Assembly: GCA_927443345.1 (NCBI GenBank)
Contig: CAKMKJ010000054.1
Coordinates: 1 to 50,383, forward strand
Direction: 5' to 3'
Origin: an uncultured Anaerolineaceae bacterium
Lineage (GTDB): Bacteria > Chloroflexota > Anaerolineae > Anaerolineales > Anaerolineaceae
DNA: 50,383 bases
The position numbers were made by a program, and so were the translations under genes. This document shows positions 8,974 through 16,729 of this stretch, piece after piece. A model generated the notes under the pieces. That model made no database searches and was not told the origin of the DNA. It saw only the letters and a program-made list of their open reading frames with translations. The stretch's first letter is position 1, and the number at the start of each line of letters is the position of its first letter.

Positions 8974-10604
8974 CCAGCGTAAAACCACTGTTAATTGATA
9001 ACCTTAACTTTCGCTATCACAGCCGTGAGACGTTGGCAATTAAAAATATCTCCCTTAGCGTGGATGCCGGCCAGGTGCTGCTGATTGCCGGTGCCAGCGG
9101 CTGCGGCAAGACCACCCTGGCGCGCTGCATCAACGGACTCATTCCGCGCAGTTACAAGGGCGAACTCACCGGCGAGATACTGCTCAACGGCAAGGATGTG
9201 ACCAAGCTCAGTCTAGCGCAGGTCTCACAAATTGTAGGCACCGTGCTGCAAGACCCAGAACGTCAGATCCTCGGCACCAAGGTAGCCAATGAAGTGGCAT
9301 TCGGGCTTGAAAACCTGAGCCTGCCGCGCGAAGAGATCATCGAACGGGTGGCCGAAGCGCTTGACCATCTCAAAATTCCCCAACTCTTGAACCGCGAGAC
9401 CTTTCATCTCTCGGGCGGCGAAAAACAAAAGGTTGCCCTGGCTGGCGTGCTTGCCATGCGCCCCTCCATTTTGCTGCTCGATGAACCGCTGGCTTCACTT
9501 GACCCTGCCTCTGCCCAAGATGCGCTGGATATCATCCGCAGTCTGGCGGATGAGGGCATGACTGTGCTCATGGTTGAGCACCGCGTTGAAGATGTGTTGA
9601 GAATCCACCCCGAAAACGCCATTTTTATGATGGACGGCGAAATCAAGTATTACGGCCCCACCAGTGGATTTGATAAAACGGTCGATTATCACGAAGTTAA
9701 ACTGCCCGCCGAGATGATCATCGAACGCGCCAAAGTTGACCCAGCCCCACAACGCCTGACAACACTGCGCAAAGAAACAGTGGTTGGCAGGGGCAAACAG
9801 ATGGGCGAACCGTTGGTGATGTTTGAAGACATTGCCTTTTGGTACGAAGAAGGCCGCCCGGTGCTTCACAATGTCAATTTCACCATCAACCGCGGCGATG
9901 TGATTGCCGTCCTCGGACCGAACGGCGCAGGCAAAACTACTTTGGTGAAGCACGCTATCGGCCTGCTCAAACCTAAATCGGGGCGCATGACCATTGATGG
10001 CAAAGACAGCAGCCAAACCAGCGTGGCGCAGATCGCCCAGACGCTCGGCTATGTTTTTCAAAGCCCCAGCCATATGCTCTTCGCTCCCACCGTCGAAGAG
10101 GAGCTGGCTTTTGGGCCGACCAACCTGAAGCATTCCAAAGAAGTGATTCCGCAAGAAGTGGCCAATGCACTTGAGATTGTAAACTTGAGTGGACACGAAA
10201 AATATCCACCTCTGGCGCTCTCGTTCGGTCAGCAAAAACGGGTCAGTATTGCGGCTATTCTGGCGATGCAATCCAGGATTCTGGTGATGGATGAGCCCAC
10301 TGCCGGTCAGGACTACAAGAATTACCTGGGCTTTATGGATTCCATTTTGCAAATGCCCGGTTTTGATGCCATCCTGTTTATCACACATGATATTGATATG
10401 GCTGTGATCTACGCCAACCGCGTGATCATGGTCAACGACGGCACCCTGGTTTGTGATGCTGCACCTCCTGAAGCGCTCAAAAAATTTGATTTTCTGCGCA
10501 AGAATCGGCTGGTGCCTACATCGCTGCTCAAAACCAATCTTGACCTGTTACCTAAAACCGGTCGGTTTTACAGCGCCGAAGAGTTGGCGCATGTGGTACA
10601 TTAA
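8970..10604 (+). CDS. ecfA: ECF transporter ATPase, two ABC domains fused (EcfA)
   Basis: A 544-residue cytoplasmic protein holding both ATPase halves of an energy-coupling factor importer. The first domain has Walker A GASGCGKTT (41-49), LSGGEKQK and LLLDEPLASLDP. The second has GPNGAGKTT, LSFGQQKR and LVMDEPTAGQDY. In many bacteria the two ATPases are separate genes (ecfA1 and ecfA2); here they are one chain joined by a linker of about 50 residues. The start overlaps the DUF62 stop by four bases. EcfS and EcfT follow, so the whole importer is in this operon. GC content here is higher than in the flanking regions. Confidence 0.92.
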   Translation: MTSVKPLLIDNLNFRYHSRETLAIKNISLSVDAGQVLLIAGASGCGKTTLARCINGLIPRSYKGELTGEILLNGKDVTKLSLAQVSQIVGTVLQDPERQILGTKVANEVAFGLENLSLPREEIIERVAEALDHLKIPQLLNRETFHLSGGEKQKVALAGVLAMRPSILLLDEPLASLDPASAQDALDIIRSLADEGMTVLMVEHRVEDVLRIHPENAIFMMDGEIKYYGPTSGFDKTVDYHEVKLPAEMIIERAKVDPAPQRLTTLRKETVVGRGKQMGEPLVMFEDIAFWYEEGRPVLHNVNFTINRGDVIAVLGPNGAGKTTLVKHAIGLLKPKSGRMTIDGKDSSQTSVAQIAQTLGYVFQSPSHMLFAPTVEEELAFGPTNLKHSKEVIPQEVANALEIVNLSGHEKYPPLALSFGQQKRVSIAAILAMQSRILVMDEPTAGQDYKNYLGFMDSILQMPGFDAILFITHDIDMAVIYANRVIMVNDGTLVCDAAPPEALKKFDFLRKNRLVPTSLLKTNLDLLPKTGRFYSAEELAHVVH

Positions 10605-10675
10605 TAATTGGCAACACAACCTTTATTAAGGTTTTAAATTGGTTCCAACCGTCATAATTTCTAAAGGAGGATAGT

Positions 10676-11605
10676 ATGCAAAAGTGGTTAAAAGTTGTAC
10701 TTTCGTTGCTGGCCGTATTGGCCTTCTTCCTGGGTGTTTGGCTGATCGGACGTATGATCAACCCCAACCTCAACCTGGATGAAACCGCACTGCTGCGCTT
10801 TGTGTTCGTGGGCATTGGCTTGCTCATCGTGCTGGTGGTTTACCTGTTGACCAGCAAGAATAAAATGTGGGAAGTCGGCACCCGACAGGTCGTTTACATG
10901 GCCATTGGCGCTGCACTCTTCGCTATTTTCTCCTACCTGTTTAATGGAACAGTCTTCGTTGTGCCTTCCGTAAGCCAGGTTGCATTGCGCCCCGCCATCG
11001 CCATCCCCATGTTCTTTGGCTATGCCTTTGGGCCTGTGGTGGGCTTTTTCACCGGTGCAGTCGGCAATATGTTCGGCGATGCCCTCACCGGTTTCGGCCT
11101 CTCTCCGCAGTGGAGTGTGGGTAATGGTCTTGTGGGTCTCATCAGTGGTATGGTCTGGCTCTTCGCAGACAAGAAGAAAAGCATCAATGTTGTGTTATTA
11201 GTCAGCGCTGTTTTGGCCGCTGCAATAACCGTATATTACTTCTTGAACCCGTCAACCTCCAACGCCATGTTCTTTGATGTTGATAATGGCATTTTCGGCG
11301 ACGCCCAAATTTCGATGTTTGCCGGCGTTTCTGTCTTAATCGGTCTGGCCATCGTCTTGATCGTGCGCTTTGTGTTTGGCAAGAACATTGATGTCGCTGC
11401 TGCAGTCACCTGGGCTATGCTTGGTAACCTGGTAGGCATTGGCTTTGCCGCCATTTCAGATATCTGGATCAATGGCTATCCCCCAGTGGTCGCTCTGGTG
11501 GGTGAGTTTCTGCCTGCTGCCGGCCCGAACTTGATCTTTGCTGCTATCCTGGTTCCCATCCTTGTGGCAGCTTATGCTGCAGTTCAGAAACAAACCGGAC
11601 GCTAG
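10676..11605 (+). CDS. ECF transporter substrate-binding S component
   Basis: A 309-residue integral membrane protein, long for an S component (usually about 180-200). The core motif region, with RPAIAIPMFFGYAFGPVVG, TGAVGNMFGDALTG and a GNGLVGLISG block, is typical of ECF S components that bind the substrate in the membrane. Two extra N-terminal helices (about residues 5-27 and 40-60) precede the core, and a long loop-plus-helix segment follows. AAAGGAGG at the end of the 71-base gap gives a strong ribosome site. The substrate cannot be named from sequence. Linkage to SAM hydrolase makes a nucleoside, methionine-like or cofactor-related ligand worth testing. Confidence 0.82.
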   Translation: MQKWLKVVLSLLAVLAFFLGVWLIGRMINPNLNLDETALLRFVFVGIGLLIVLVVYLLTSKNKMWEVGTRQVVYMAIGAALFAIFSYLFNGTVFVVPSVSQVALRPAIAIPMFFGYAFGPVVGFFTGAVGNMFGDALTGFGLSPQWSVGNGLVGLISGMVWLFADKKKSINVVLLVSAVLAAAITVYYFLNPSTSNAMFFDVDNGIFGDAQISMFAGVSVLIGLAIVLIVRFVFGKNIDVAAAVTWAMLGNLVGIGFAAISDIWINGYPPVVALVGEFLPAAGPNLIFAAILVPILVAAYAAVQKQTGR

Positions 11606-11661
11606 ATTTAGTAAAAAGTGGACCTTTTTCGTAGCTAGTACTGAAAAGCTAGTAAATTTTG

Positions 11662-11713
11662 CCTCACCCCCAACCCCCTCTCCATCCATGGATGGAGAGG
11701 GGCAGGGGAGAGG
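11662..11713. repeat. C-rich/G-rich palindromic intergenic repeat
   Basis: A near-perfect palindrome of about 52 bases: C-rich blocks (CCTC, CCCCC, CCCCCTCTCC) are mirrored by G-rich blocks around a central CCATGG. It lies between ecfS and ecfT. The motif resembles dispersed REP-like elements I know from Chloroflexota and other genomes. It would form a strong hairpin in the mRNA and could stabilise the upstream message or lower ecfT expression. Confidence 0.7.
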
Positions 11714-11778
11714 TCGGAGTTAAAGAGTTTAATATTATTAAATGATTTTTGAGATTTGATAGTTTAGAGAGAGAAACC

Positions 11779-12639
11779 ATGCTGGTTGCCTGGCGCTATA
11801 AACAACGCAATTCATTGCTGCAGAGTTTTGACCCAAGAGCCTGGATCATCTTTTTTAGCTGTTTTCTGGCTGGAACAGTGGTCTTTTGGGATTTTCGCTA
11901 CCTGCTTTTCTTTTTCGCTATCGCGCTGCTCTTCGTGTTTACCTCCCGCATCCCATGGAAGGATATGTCGCGCGCCTGGCTCTTTATCATTGGCTTTATT
12001 CTATTTTTTTCTGTTTTAACCTTTTTTACAGGTCGCGGCGGCATGGAACTTTATACGACGGAACACACGCTGACCAAGCTGGTGGCCACTTTTCAAATCT
12101 TTGGTTGGACGCCCACGCTCAACATCACCGCGGAAAAAACCATGTATGCTGTCAGTATGTTGATCCGCGTGTTCAGCATCGCCAGTATGACCATTTTGAT
12201 CCCCTATTCATTCAACCCGGCACATTACGGCATCATCTTCCGCGGACTCGGGCTGCCAGACAAAGTGGCCTACGGTATGGATCTGACCATGCGCTTTATC
12301 CCCACCTTTGGACGCGACTTTAGTCTGACCATGGATGCCCAAAAAGCGCGTGGGTATGAGATCGAAAAACTGGGCGGCGGCCTTTTTGCACAGGTGAGAA
12401 AACTGGCACCTTTGATCGTGCCGGTTACCATCCATGCCATTGCGGGCAGTGAAGACATCATTGACGCCATGGATTTACGTGCCTTTGGCGTCGGTCCGCG
12501 CACGTGGCTGGAGAAGTTGACTTACCGCAAGCGCGACTACATGCTGATCGGGTTCGGTGTTGTGATCTTGCTCGTCTCGGTGGCGTTGTCGCTGCTGGGC
12601 TTCGGCAAGTTTTGGGTGCCTGCGTTTTTAATCGGTTAA
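11779..12639 (+). CDS. ecfT: ECF transporter transmembrane component EcfT
   Basis: A 286-residue membrane protein that couples the ECF ATPase to the S component. It has an N-terminal helix cluster, then cytoplasmic coupling motifs: the Ala-Arg-Gly signature in MDAQKARGYE (around residue 190) and the second in AMDLRAFGVG (about 230-240). ATG at 11779 is preferred over an upstream TTG at 11749 because it follows AGAGAGAGAAACC and gives a typical N-terminus. It is separated from ecfS by a palindromic repeat but belongs to the same importer. Confidence 0.88.
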   Translation: MLVAWRYKQRNSLLQSFDPRAWIIFFSCFLAGTVVFWDFRYLLFFFAIALLFVFTSRIPWKDMSRAWLFIIGFILFFSVLTFFTGRGGMELYTTEHTLTKLVATFQIFGWTPTLNITAEKTMYAVSMLIRVFSIASMTILIPYSFNPAHYGIIFRGLGLPDKVAYGMDLTMRFIPTFGRDFSLTMDAQKARGYEIEKLGGGLFAQVRKLAPLIVPVTIHAIAGSEDIIDAMDLRAFGVGPRTWLEKLTYRKRDYMLIGFGVVILLVSVALSLLGFGKFWVPAFLIG

Positions 12640-12770
12640 AATTTTTTTATTCACTACGATCGACATTTACAGCATAATAAAATTAATCAAAAAATCAAGA
12701 AATTTTCATAGTACCTTACTTGTTAGGACGACTTGCCAGTTGCCCTCTATTTTTGTTTATTATTCAGGTA

Positions 12771-13973
12771 TTAGTACACGGTGGTTGTCACAATGAAAAA
12801 GCAGGAATAAAACGATTTTCCACCTGGAAAAGCCCAGGTGCCAGTAAAGGGGGTTACATTCTCTTCGTTTCTTGTTTCCACCAGAACTTCAAATTCACCG
12901 GGGGTGAGATCGTAAGTGCCAATGGGTCCTTGTTCTGGGCAATATATCGGACCAACAGCATAATAATCCATACATGTTTCACACGCCGGTAAGTTTTCAA
13001 TTCGTGAATCTGGACCTGAAAACACAATTCGTAAATCGTGGGGCGAATCATTTTGAATGACCACTCTGGCAATCCCCTCAGGTGCCCAACCAGTTTCATT
13101 CGGACGTTCAATTGTGCCTGAACCTGATGCTCGAGCCGCTTTAATCAGTAAATCTGGAAGAAGAAGATTTACATTTTCGACATCGGGATGTTCTGGAAAG
13201 GTAACCAGGAAAGCAGTATATATGTCGGCAGCCAAAGCAAACTCGTTTTGGTTTGTATAATTTTCGGCACAATCCAAAAATATATTTGCCAGATTATTCA
13301 TATCCTTGTTAAAAAGTGAAGATTCACTCATTTGTTGGGTCAAAGAACAAAAGCTAGTTTCCCACGTAATTGATTTCCTCAATTGGTCAGCAACTGGATG
13401 ATTTGGAAAATTTTCGAGTATGCCTGCCAGATGTTCAAATGCGGCTTCAGGCTCATCCAGCTCAAGTAGATACTTGCCACAATTTAACTTAAACAAAGGT
13501 TGAGTACTATCTGCAACCAACAAACCTGCGTTCACATATTCACTCTCTTTGCTGCATTCTTCAGCAGACAAAATTGCAGCATAATCCTTGGTTTTGGCGA
13601 GATTCTCCAACATCTGGGCTGTTTTTTCATCAACAAATTCAACCAGTGGATTTTCGGGGTGTTCAATTGTCAATAGATAGAGTGGATTCAACCCTCCGTT
13701 TATCGCGAAGGTAAAATCATAGCAAAAATCATTTTCGAGTTTTGAATTAGCCTTGAACTTTCCATAATCAAAAAAATGGACCTTATGGATAATTTTGTCA
13801 TAGATAGGCTCGGCTGTGACGCAATCCCCCTGCAAAAATGCTGAATGTGCTTCATTATAGAGTGGTTTATCAATGAAATAGCGGATAAGACTATATCCCA
13901 GGATAACAATTATCACGATACCAATAAGAACAAAGCATCCGGTTCCGCTGGTTTTTTCAGAGGATGAGCGCAT
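12771..13973 (-). CDS. Membrane-anchored TPR-like protein of unknown function
   Basis: A 400-residue protein with one N-terminal transmembrane helix (about residues 10-35), then a helical region that looks like degenerate tetratricopeptide repeats (for example AAFEHLAGILENFPNHP and ALAADIYTAFLVTFPEHP, both ending in a Pro-containing turn). The C-terminal 100 residues are beta-rich and contain a CETC motif and aromatic residues. The ATG at 13973 follows GGGAGG closely; an in-frame ATG four codons upstream is possible. It faces ecfT and is divergent from the nuclease gene. Such proteins often scaffold envelope complexes, but no function can be assigned. Confidence 0.6.
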   Translation of the reverse strand: MRSSSEKTSGTGCFVLIGIVIIVILGYSLIRYFIDKPLYNEAHSAFLQGDCVTAEPIYDKIIHKVHFFDYGKFKANSKLENDFCYDFTFAINGGLNPLYLLTIEHPENPLVEFVDEKTAQMLENLAKTKDYAAILSAEECSKESEYVNAGLLVADSTQPLFKLNCGKYLLELDEPEAAFEHLAGILENFPNHPVADQLRKSITWETSFCSLTQQMSESSLFNKDMNNLANIFLDCAENYTNQNEFALAADIYTAFLVTFPEHPDVENVNLLLPDLLIKAARASGSGTIERPNETGWAPEGIARVVIQNDSPHDLRIVFSGPDSRIENLPACETCMDYYAVGPIYCPEQGPIGTYDLTPGEFEVLVETRNEENVTPFTGTWAFPGGKSFYSCFFIVTTTVY

Positions 13974-14002
13974 ATTGCCTCCCATTAGCTTTCTAAAGAT
14001 TA

Positions 14003-14018
14003 ATGTGTATGATTACAT
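14003..14018. promoter_or_regulatory. ATGT-N8-ACAT inverted repeat, PadR-like operator candidate
   Basis: Between two divergent genes. The pattern equals the classic PadR site. It is extended by one base on each side (AATGT...ACATT). The match is short and could be chance. Confidence 0.25.
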
Positions 14019-14072
14019 TAGCACTTATTAAATCGAGTGTAAATGGGCAATTTCTAAAAGGAGACCAAAATT

Positions 14073-14753
14073 ATGCCCCTCTACAAGCTCAGCCCGTCAC
14101 AACTTACTTTCGCCTGGGATGAATGTCCGCGCTGCTTCTATCTGGATGTAGTGCTCGGCATCAAGCGCCCTTCAATGGCTTTCCCCAAAGTGTTCAGCCG
14201 TATCGACAGCCTGATGAAGCATCTTTTTGCCGAAAAACCTACCTCTGCGCTGTCGCTAGACTTGCCGCCTGGCAGGGTGGGGCCGCAGGGCAAGTGGATC
14301 AACTCCGCGCCGATCACCTTTGACGGTCTTGACGCCTCTTGCTACCTCAAGGGCGCTTTCGATTCCGTGCTGGATTTTAAAGATGGCACGCACGCGGTAA
14401 TCGACTTCAAGACATCCTCTCCAAGCGCGGCGCATGTAGCTTTTTACGGACGCCAGTTGAGCGCATACGCCTACGCGCTGGAGCATCCGAGTGAGAAAGG
14501 GCTGCGTATCAGTCCCATCAGCAAATTGGGGTTACTCTATCTCGACCCGGTGGATATCGCTCATGGCGAAGATTACAAGCGCATCACCTACGGCGGAGAG
14601 GTCACCTGGCAGGAGATCCCCAAAGACGAAGCCGGTTTTCTGGCATTCCTGCACGGCGTGCTGACTTTGCTTTCACTGCCTGAGCCGCCATCCGCGCCTG
14701 AGAGTTGTGGGTTTTGCGCCTACCGTGCAGAATCTCGGCAACACGGATTGTAA
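14073..14753 (+). CDS. PD-(D/E)XK nuclease superfamily protein with four terminal cysteines
   Basis: A 226-residue RecB/Cas4-type nuclease domain. The catalytic pattern is D97 (GAFD), D111-F-K113 and the downstream QLSAYAYALE box (Q128, Y132), as in RecB-family nucleases. Cysteines C18 and C21 (ECPRC) near the N-terminus and C212 and C215 (SCGFC) near the C-terminus suggest a metal or iron-sulfur site holding the ends together. Cas4 and AddB use a one-plus-three arrangement; here it is two-plus-two. AAAGGAGACC precedes the start. No cas genes or CRISPR array are nearby, so a general DNA-repair role is more likely than adaptation. Confidence 0.75.
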   Translation: MPLYKLSPSQLTFAWDECPRCFYLDVVLGIKRPSMAFPKVFSRIDSLMKHLFAEKPTSALSLDLPPGRVGPQGKWINSAPITFDGLDASCYLKGAFDSVLDFKDGTHAVIDFKTSSPSAAHVAFYGRQLSAYAYALEHPSEKGLRISPISKLGLLYLDPVDIAHGEDYKRITYGGEVTWQEIPKDEAGFLAFLHGVLTLLSLPEPPSAPESCGFCAYRAESRQHGL

Positions 14754-14761
14754 TTATTGTG

Positions 14762-14788
14762 TATAATGCTAATTAGCATATGCTAATT
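14762..14788 (+). promoter_or_regulatory. Promoter -10 overlapped by palindromic operator upstream of ZIP transporter
   Basis: TATAAT at 14762-14767 overlaps the first bases of a perfect 14-base palindrome (ATGCTAATTAGCAT, 14766-14779). A further direct copy of its left half, ATGCTAATT, follows at 14780-14788. Placement over the -10 suits repression, plausibly by a metal-sensing repressor given the gene downstream. The regulator is not identified. Confidence 0.6.
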
Positions 14789-14805
14789 CAGTAAAGGAAT
14801 TTTTA

Positions 14806-15618
14806 ATGATTGCATTTTTTCAACAGTTTTCTCCTGTTATTCAGGCTTTGTTTGCTACACTTTTCACCTGGGCAGTGACTGCCCTGGGGTCGGCATTTGT
14901 GTTTTTCGGAAAAACCGTAACACGCAAACTATTGGTCGCAATGCTTGGTTTTGCAGCCGGCGTGATGATCGCTGCCAGCTTTTTCTCTTTACTGCTTCCA
15001 GCCATCGATATGGCAGAAGCTTCAGGTGTTCCTGGATGGCTGCCAGCGGTGGTCGGTTTTCTGGCTGGCGGCGCTTTTTTGTGGGGAGTGGATAAATTAT
15101 TACCTCACCTGCATCAAGGGCTGGCAATGAACCAGGCGGAAGGCATCAAAACAAAATGGCAGCGGTCTGTGTTATTAGTTTTAGCCATCACCCTTCACAA
15201 TATTCCTGAAGGGCTGGCTGTAGGCGTGGCTTTTGGTGCAGTCGCTGCCGGGGTTCCATCTGCTTCGTTAACCAGTGCTCTCGCTCTGGCTCTGGGAATC
15301 GGGTTGCAAAACTTCCCTGAAGGGATGGCTGTTTCTTTGCCATTAAGGGGTGAAGGTTTATCAAAAGGTAAGGCCTTCTTCATGGGGCAGCTTTCGGGGG
15401 TTGTCGAGCCTATTGCGGGTGTTTTGGGTGCCCTGGCGGTGATCGCCATGCGTCCGATTTTGCCATATGCATTGAGTTTCGCTGCTGGCGCCATGATCTA
15501 TGTGGTGGTTGAAGAGCTCATCCCCGAAGCCCAGCGCGGTGAAAGCACGGATATTGCCACCATAGGCGTCATGATCGGTTTTGCCTTGATGACCTTTTTG
15601 GATGTGGCATTGGGGTAA
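14806..15618 (+). CDS. ZIP family divalent metal transporter (GufA-like)
   Basis: A 270-residue inner-membrane protein with about eight hydrophobic helices, likely importing zinc or another divalent metal. Helix 4 carries [14 protein letters not shown] and helix 5 carries [16 protein letters not shown], the paired metal-binding motifs of the ZIP family. The second motif has Asn where other ZIPs have His, as in the GufA/ZIP11 branch. AAAGGAAT precedes the start. A palindromic operator over the promoter (14762-14788) suggests metal-dependent control. It appears to be a single-gene unit. Confidence 0.9.
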   Translation: MIAFFQQFSPVIQALFATLFTWAVTALGSAFVFFGKTVTRKLLVAMLGFAAGVMIAASFFSLLLPAIDMAEASGVPGWLPAVVGFLAGGAFLWGVDKLLPHLHQGLAMNQAEGIKTKWQRSVLLVLAITLHNIPEGLAVGVAFGAVAAGVPSASLTSALALALGIGLQNFPEGMAVSLPLRGEGLSKGKAFFMGQLSGVVEPIAGVLGALAVIAMRPILPYALSFAAGAMIYVVVEELIPEAQRGESTDIATIGVMIGFALMTFLDVALG

Positions 15619-15640
15619 ACTAGCAATAAACCGGATTTAT

Positions 15641-15683
15641 AATAACTTGTGGGATGATCAACAAGAGAATCCAACAAGTTATT
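15641..15683 (+). terminator. Long hairpin after the ZIP gene
   Basis: Fourteen-base arms (15641-15654 and 15670-15683, one mismatch) with a 15-base loop, 22 bases after the ZIP stop. There is no T run, so it may be a mobile or stability hairpin instead of a classical terminator. Confidence 0.4.
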
Positions 15684-15761
15684 TAGTGGCTGCAAAGAGA
15701 GTATTGATAAGTTATTAGATTACAAAATGTAGACATAACAACATATATAACAATAAAATAA

Positions 15762-15778
15762 TTAGTTAATATACTAAC
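15762..15778. promoter_or_regulatory. Imperfect palindrome upstream of toxin-antitoxin genes
   Basis: TTAGT...ACTAA arms lie in a very AT-rich stretch (about 15720-15849) some 70 bases before the antitoxin start. Antitoxins of this type commonly repress their own promoter, so it is a candidate operator only. Confidence 0.25.
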
Positions 15779-15849
15779 AAATATGATGCTATATGTTACA
15801 ATAATAATTCCAAATAAAAAATATTTTCCACATAATAAAGAGGTGCAAA

Positions 15850-16185
15850 ATGGGACTTAATAATATATCAATGAAAAATATAATGAATCAAATCGTTCCC
15901 ATTTCTCGTTTTAATAAGGGTGAAGCCAGTAAAATTTGCGAAGAAGTAAAAGAAACGGGTGTAAAAGCCGTTTTAAAAAACAATGTTAGGGTGATGATGC
16001 TGGTAGAACCCAACCAATATGATGAAATGGTCGAATTATTGGAAGATTATGCCTTGCTCTTTGAAGCTGAAGAACGAATGAAAACGGCTGAAAAAGAAGG
16101 GTTTTTAACCCAGGAACAAGTTATGAAAAATCATAATATTACTCAATCTGACATTGATAAAGCAGAAAATGTGGAATTAGAATAA
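15850..16185 (+). CDS. Phd/YefM-like antitoxin
   Basis: A 111-residue protein. The N-terminal half (IVPISRFNKGEASKICEEV and VKAVLKNNVRVMMLVEP) resembles Phd/YefM-type DNA-binding antitoxin domains, including the typical 'LKNNxRVxMLVEP' strand. The C-terminal half is charged and helical, as expected of a toxin-wrapping segment. AGAGGTG precedes the start. Its stop codon overlaps the toxin start (TAATG, 16183-16187), a hallmark of coupled toxin-antitoxin pairs. Composition is more AT-rich than the neighbouring genes, which fits horizontal acquisition. Confidence 0.8.
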   Translation: MGLNNISMKNIMNQIVPISRFNKGEASKICEEVKETGVKAVLKNNVRVMMLVEPNQYDEMVELLEDYALLFEAEERMKTAEKEGFLTQEQVMKNHNITQSDIDKAENVELE

Positions 16186-16502
16186 TGGCTTGGACTATTG
16201 AGTACACCAAACAAGCCGATACAGATTTATATGAACTTGATAATTCTCAAAAGACACAGGTATTAAAAGCAATTTTGAAGGTGTCAATTAATCCACTTCC
16301 AAGTACAAAGGGTGGGTACGGAAAGTCGCTCGGAAATAATCTGACTGGCTTTCTAAAAATCAAGTTGAAGAAACAGGGTATCCGTATTTGTTATCGAATT
16401 GTATATGATAATGAAATTATGAGAGTTGTTATTATTTCTATTCGTGCAGATGAGCAGGTCTACAAGTTATTGCAGGAACGAATTAAAAAGGGGCAACTTT
16501 AA
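16185..16502 (+). CDS. RelE/ParE-type toxin
   Basis: A 105-residue basic protein with the RelE fold pattern: an N-terminal strand (WTIEYTKQADTDLYELD), a helical hairpin, then GYGKSLGNNLTGFLKIKLKKQGIRICYRIVYD, and a terminal strand with VVIISIRADEQVYKLLQER. RelE toxins are usually ribosome-dependent mRNA endonucleases and ParE members target gyrase; the Arg/Tyr pattern slightly favours the RelE type. It overlaps the antitoxin by one base. About 230 bases of featureless AT-rich DNA follow it (16503-16729). Confidence 0.85.
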   Translation: MAWTIEYTKQADTDLYELDNSQKTQVLKAILKVSINPLPSTKGGYGKSLGNNLTGFLKIKLKKQGIRICYRIVYDNEIMRVVIISIRADEQVYKLLQERIKKGQL

Positions 16503-16729
16503 ACTCAATAATTGATGTCAGGGGCGAGCATCCATTACAAGTTGATAAACTCAAAAAGATTAATTCGTTTTGGAAAAATTTCAAATCATTTGATTTATTT
16601 GTGGTTATCTGTAAAACTTGAAGAAATTTGTAGATAGGCATGACATCTTTCATTTCAATTAAAGGATTTTATAAATCGATCAATCAATATTATTCTTCAA
16701 TGTCGCCTATTTAAAAAAGGAATTAATCC

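Noticed and set aside
9495-10388. 297-codon minus-strand open frame over ecfA
   Set aside because: Fully antisense to both ABC domains of EcfA, whose motifs are intact; no family resemblance.
12640-12770. Terminator between ecfT and the TPR gene
   Set aside because: T-rich but no stable stem found.
14003-14018. Control of the nuclease by the PadR at 40909
   Set aside because: The ATGT-N8-ACAT match is short and the PadR gene's own upstream region does not show the same motif.
14073-14753. Cas4 of a CRISPR system
   Set aside because: No repeat array or other cas gene in the window and the cysteine arrangement differs from typical Cas4.
16503-16729. Small gene or RNA between the toxin and the hydrolase
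   Set aside because: No open frame with a ribosome site and no convincing structured element; reads as plain AT-rich spacer.
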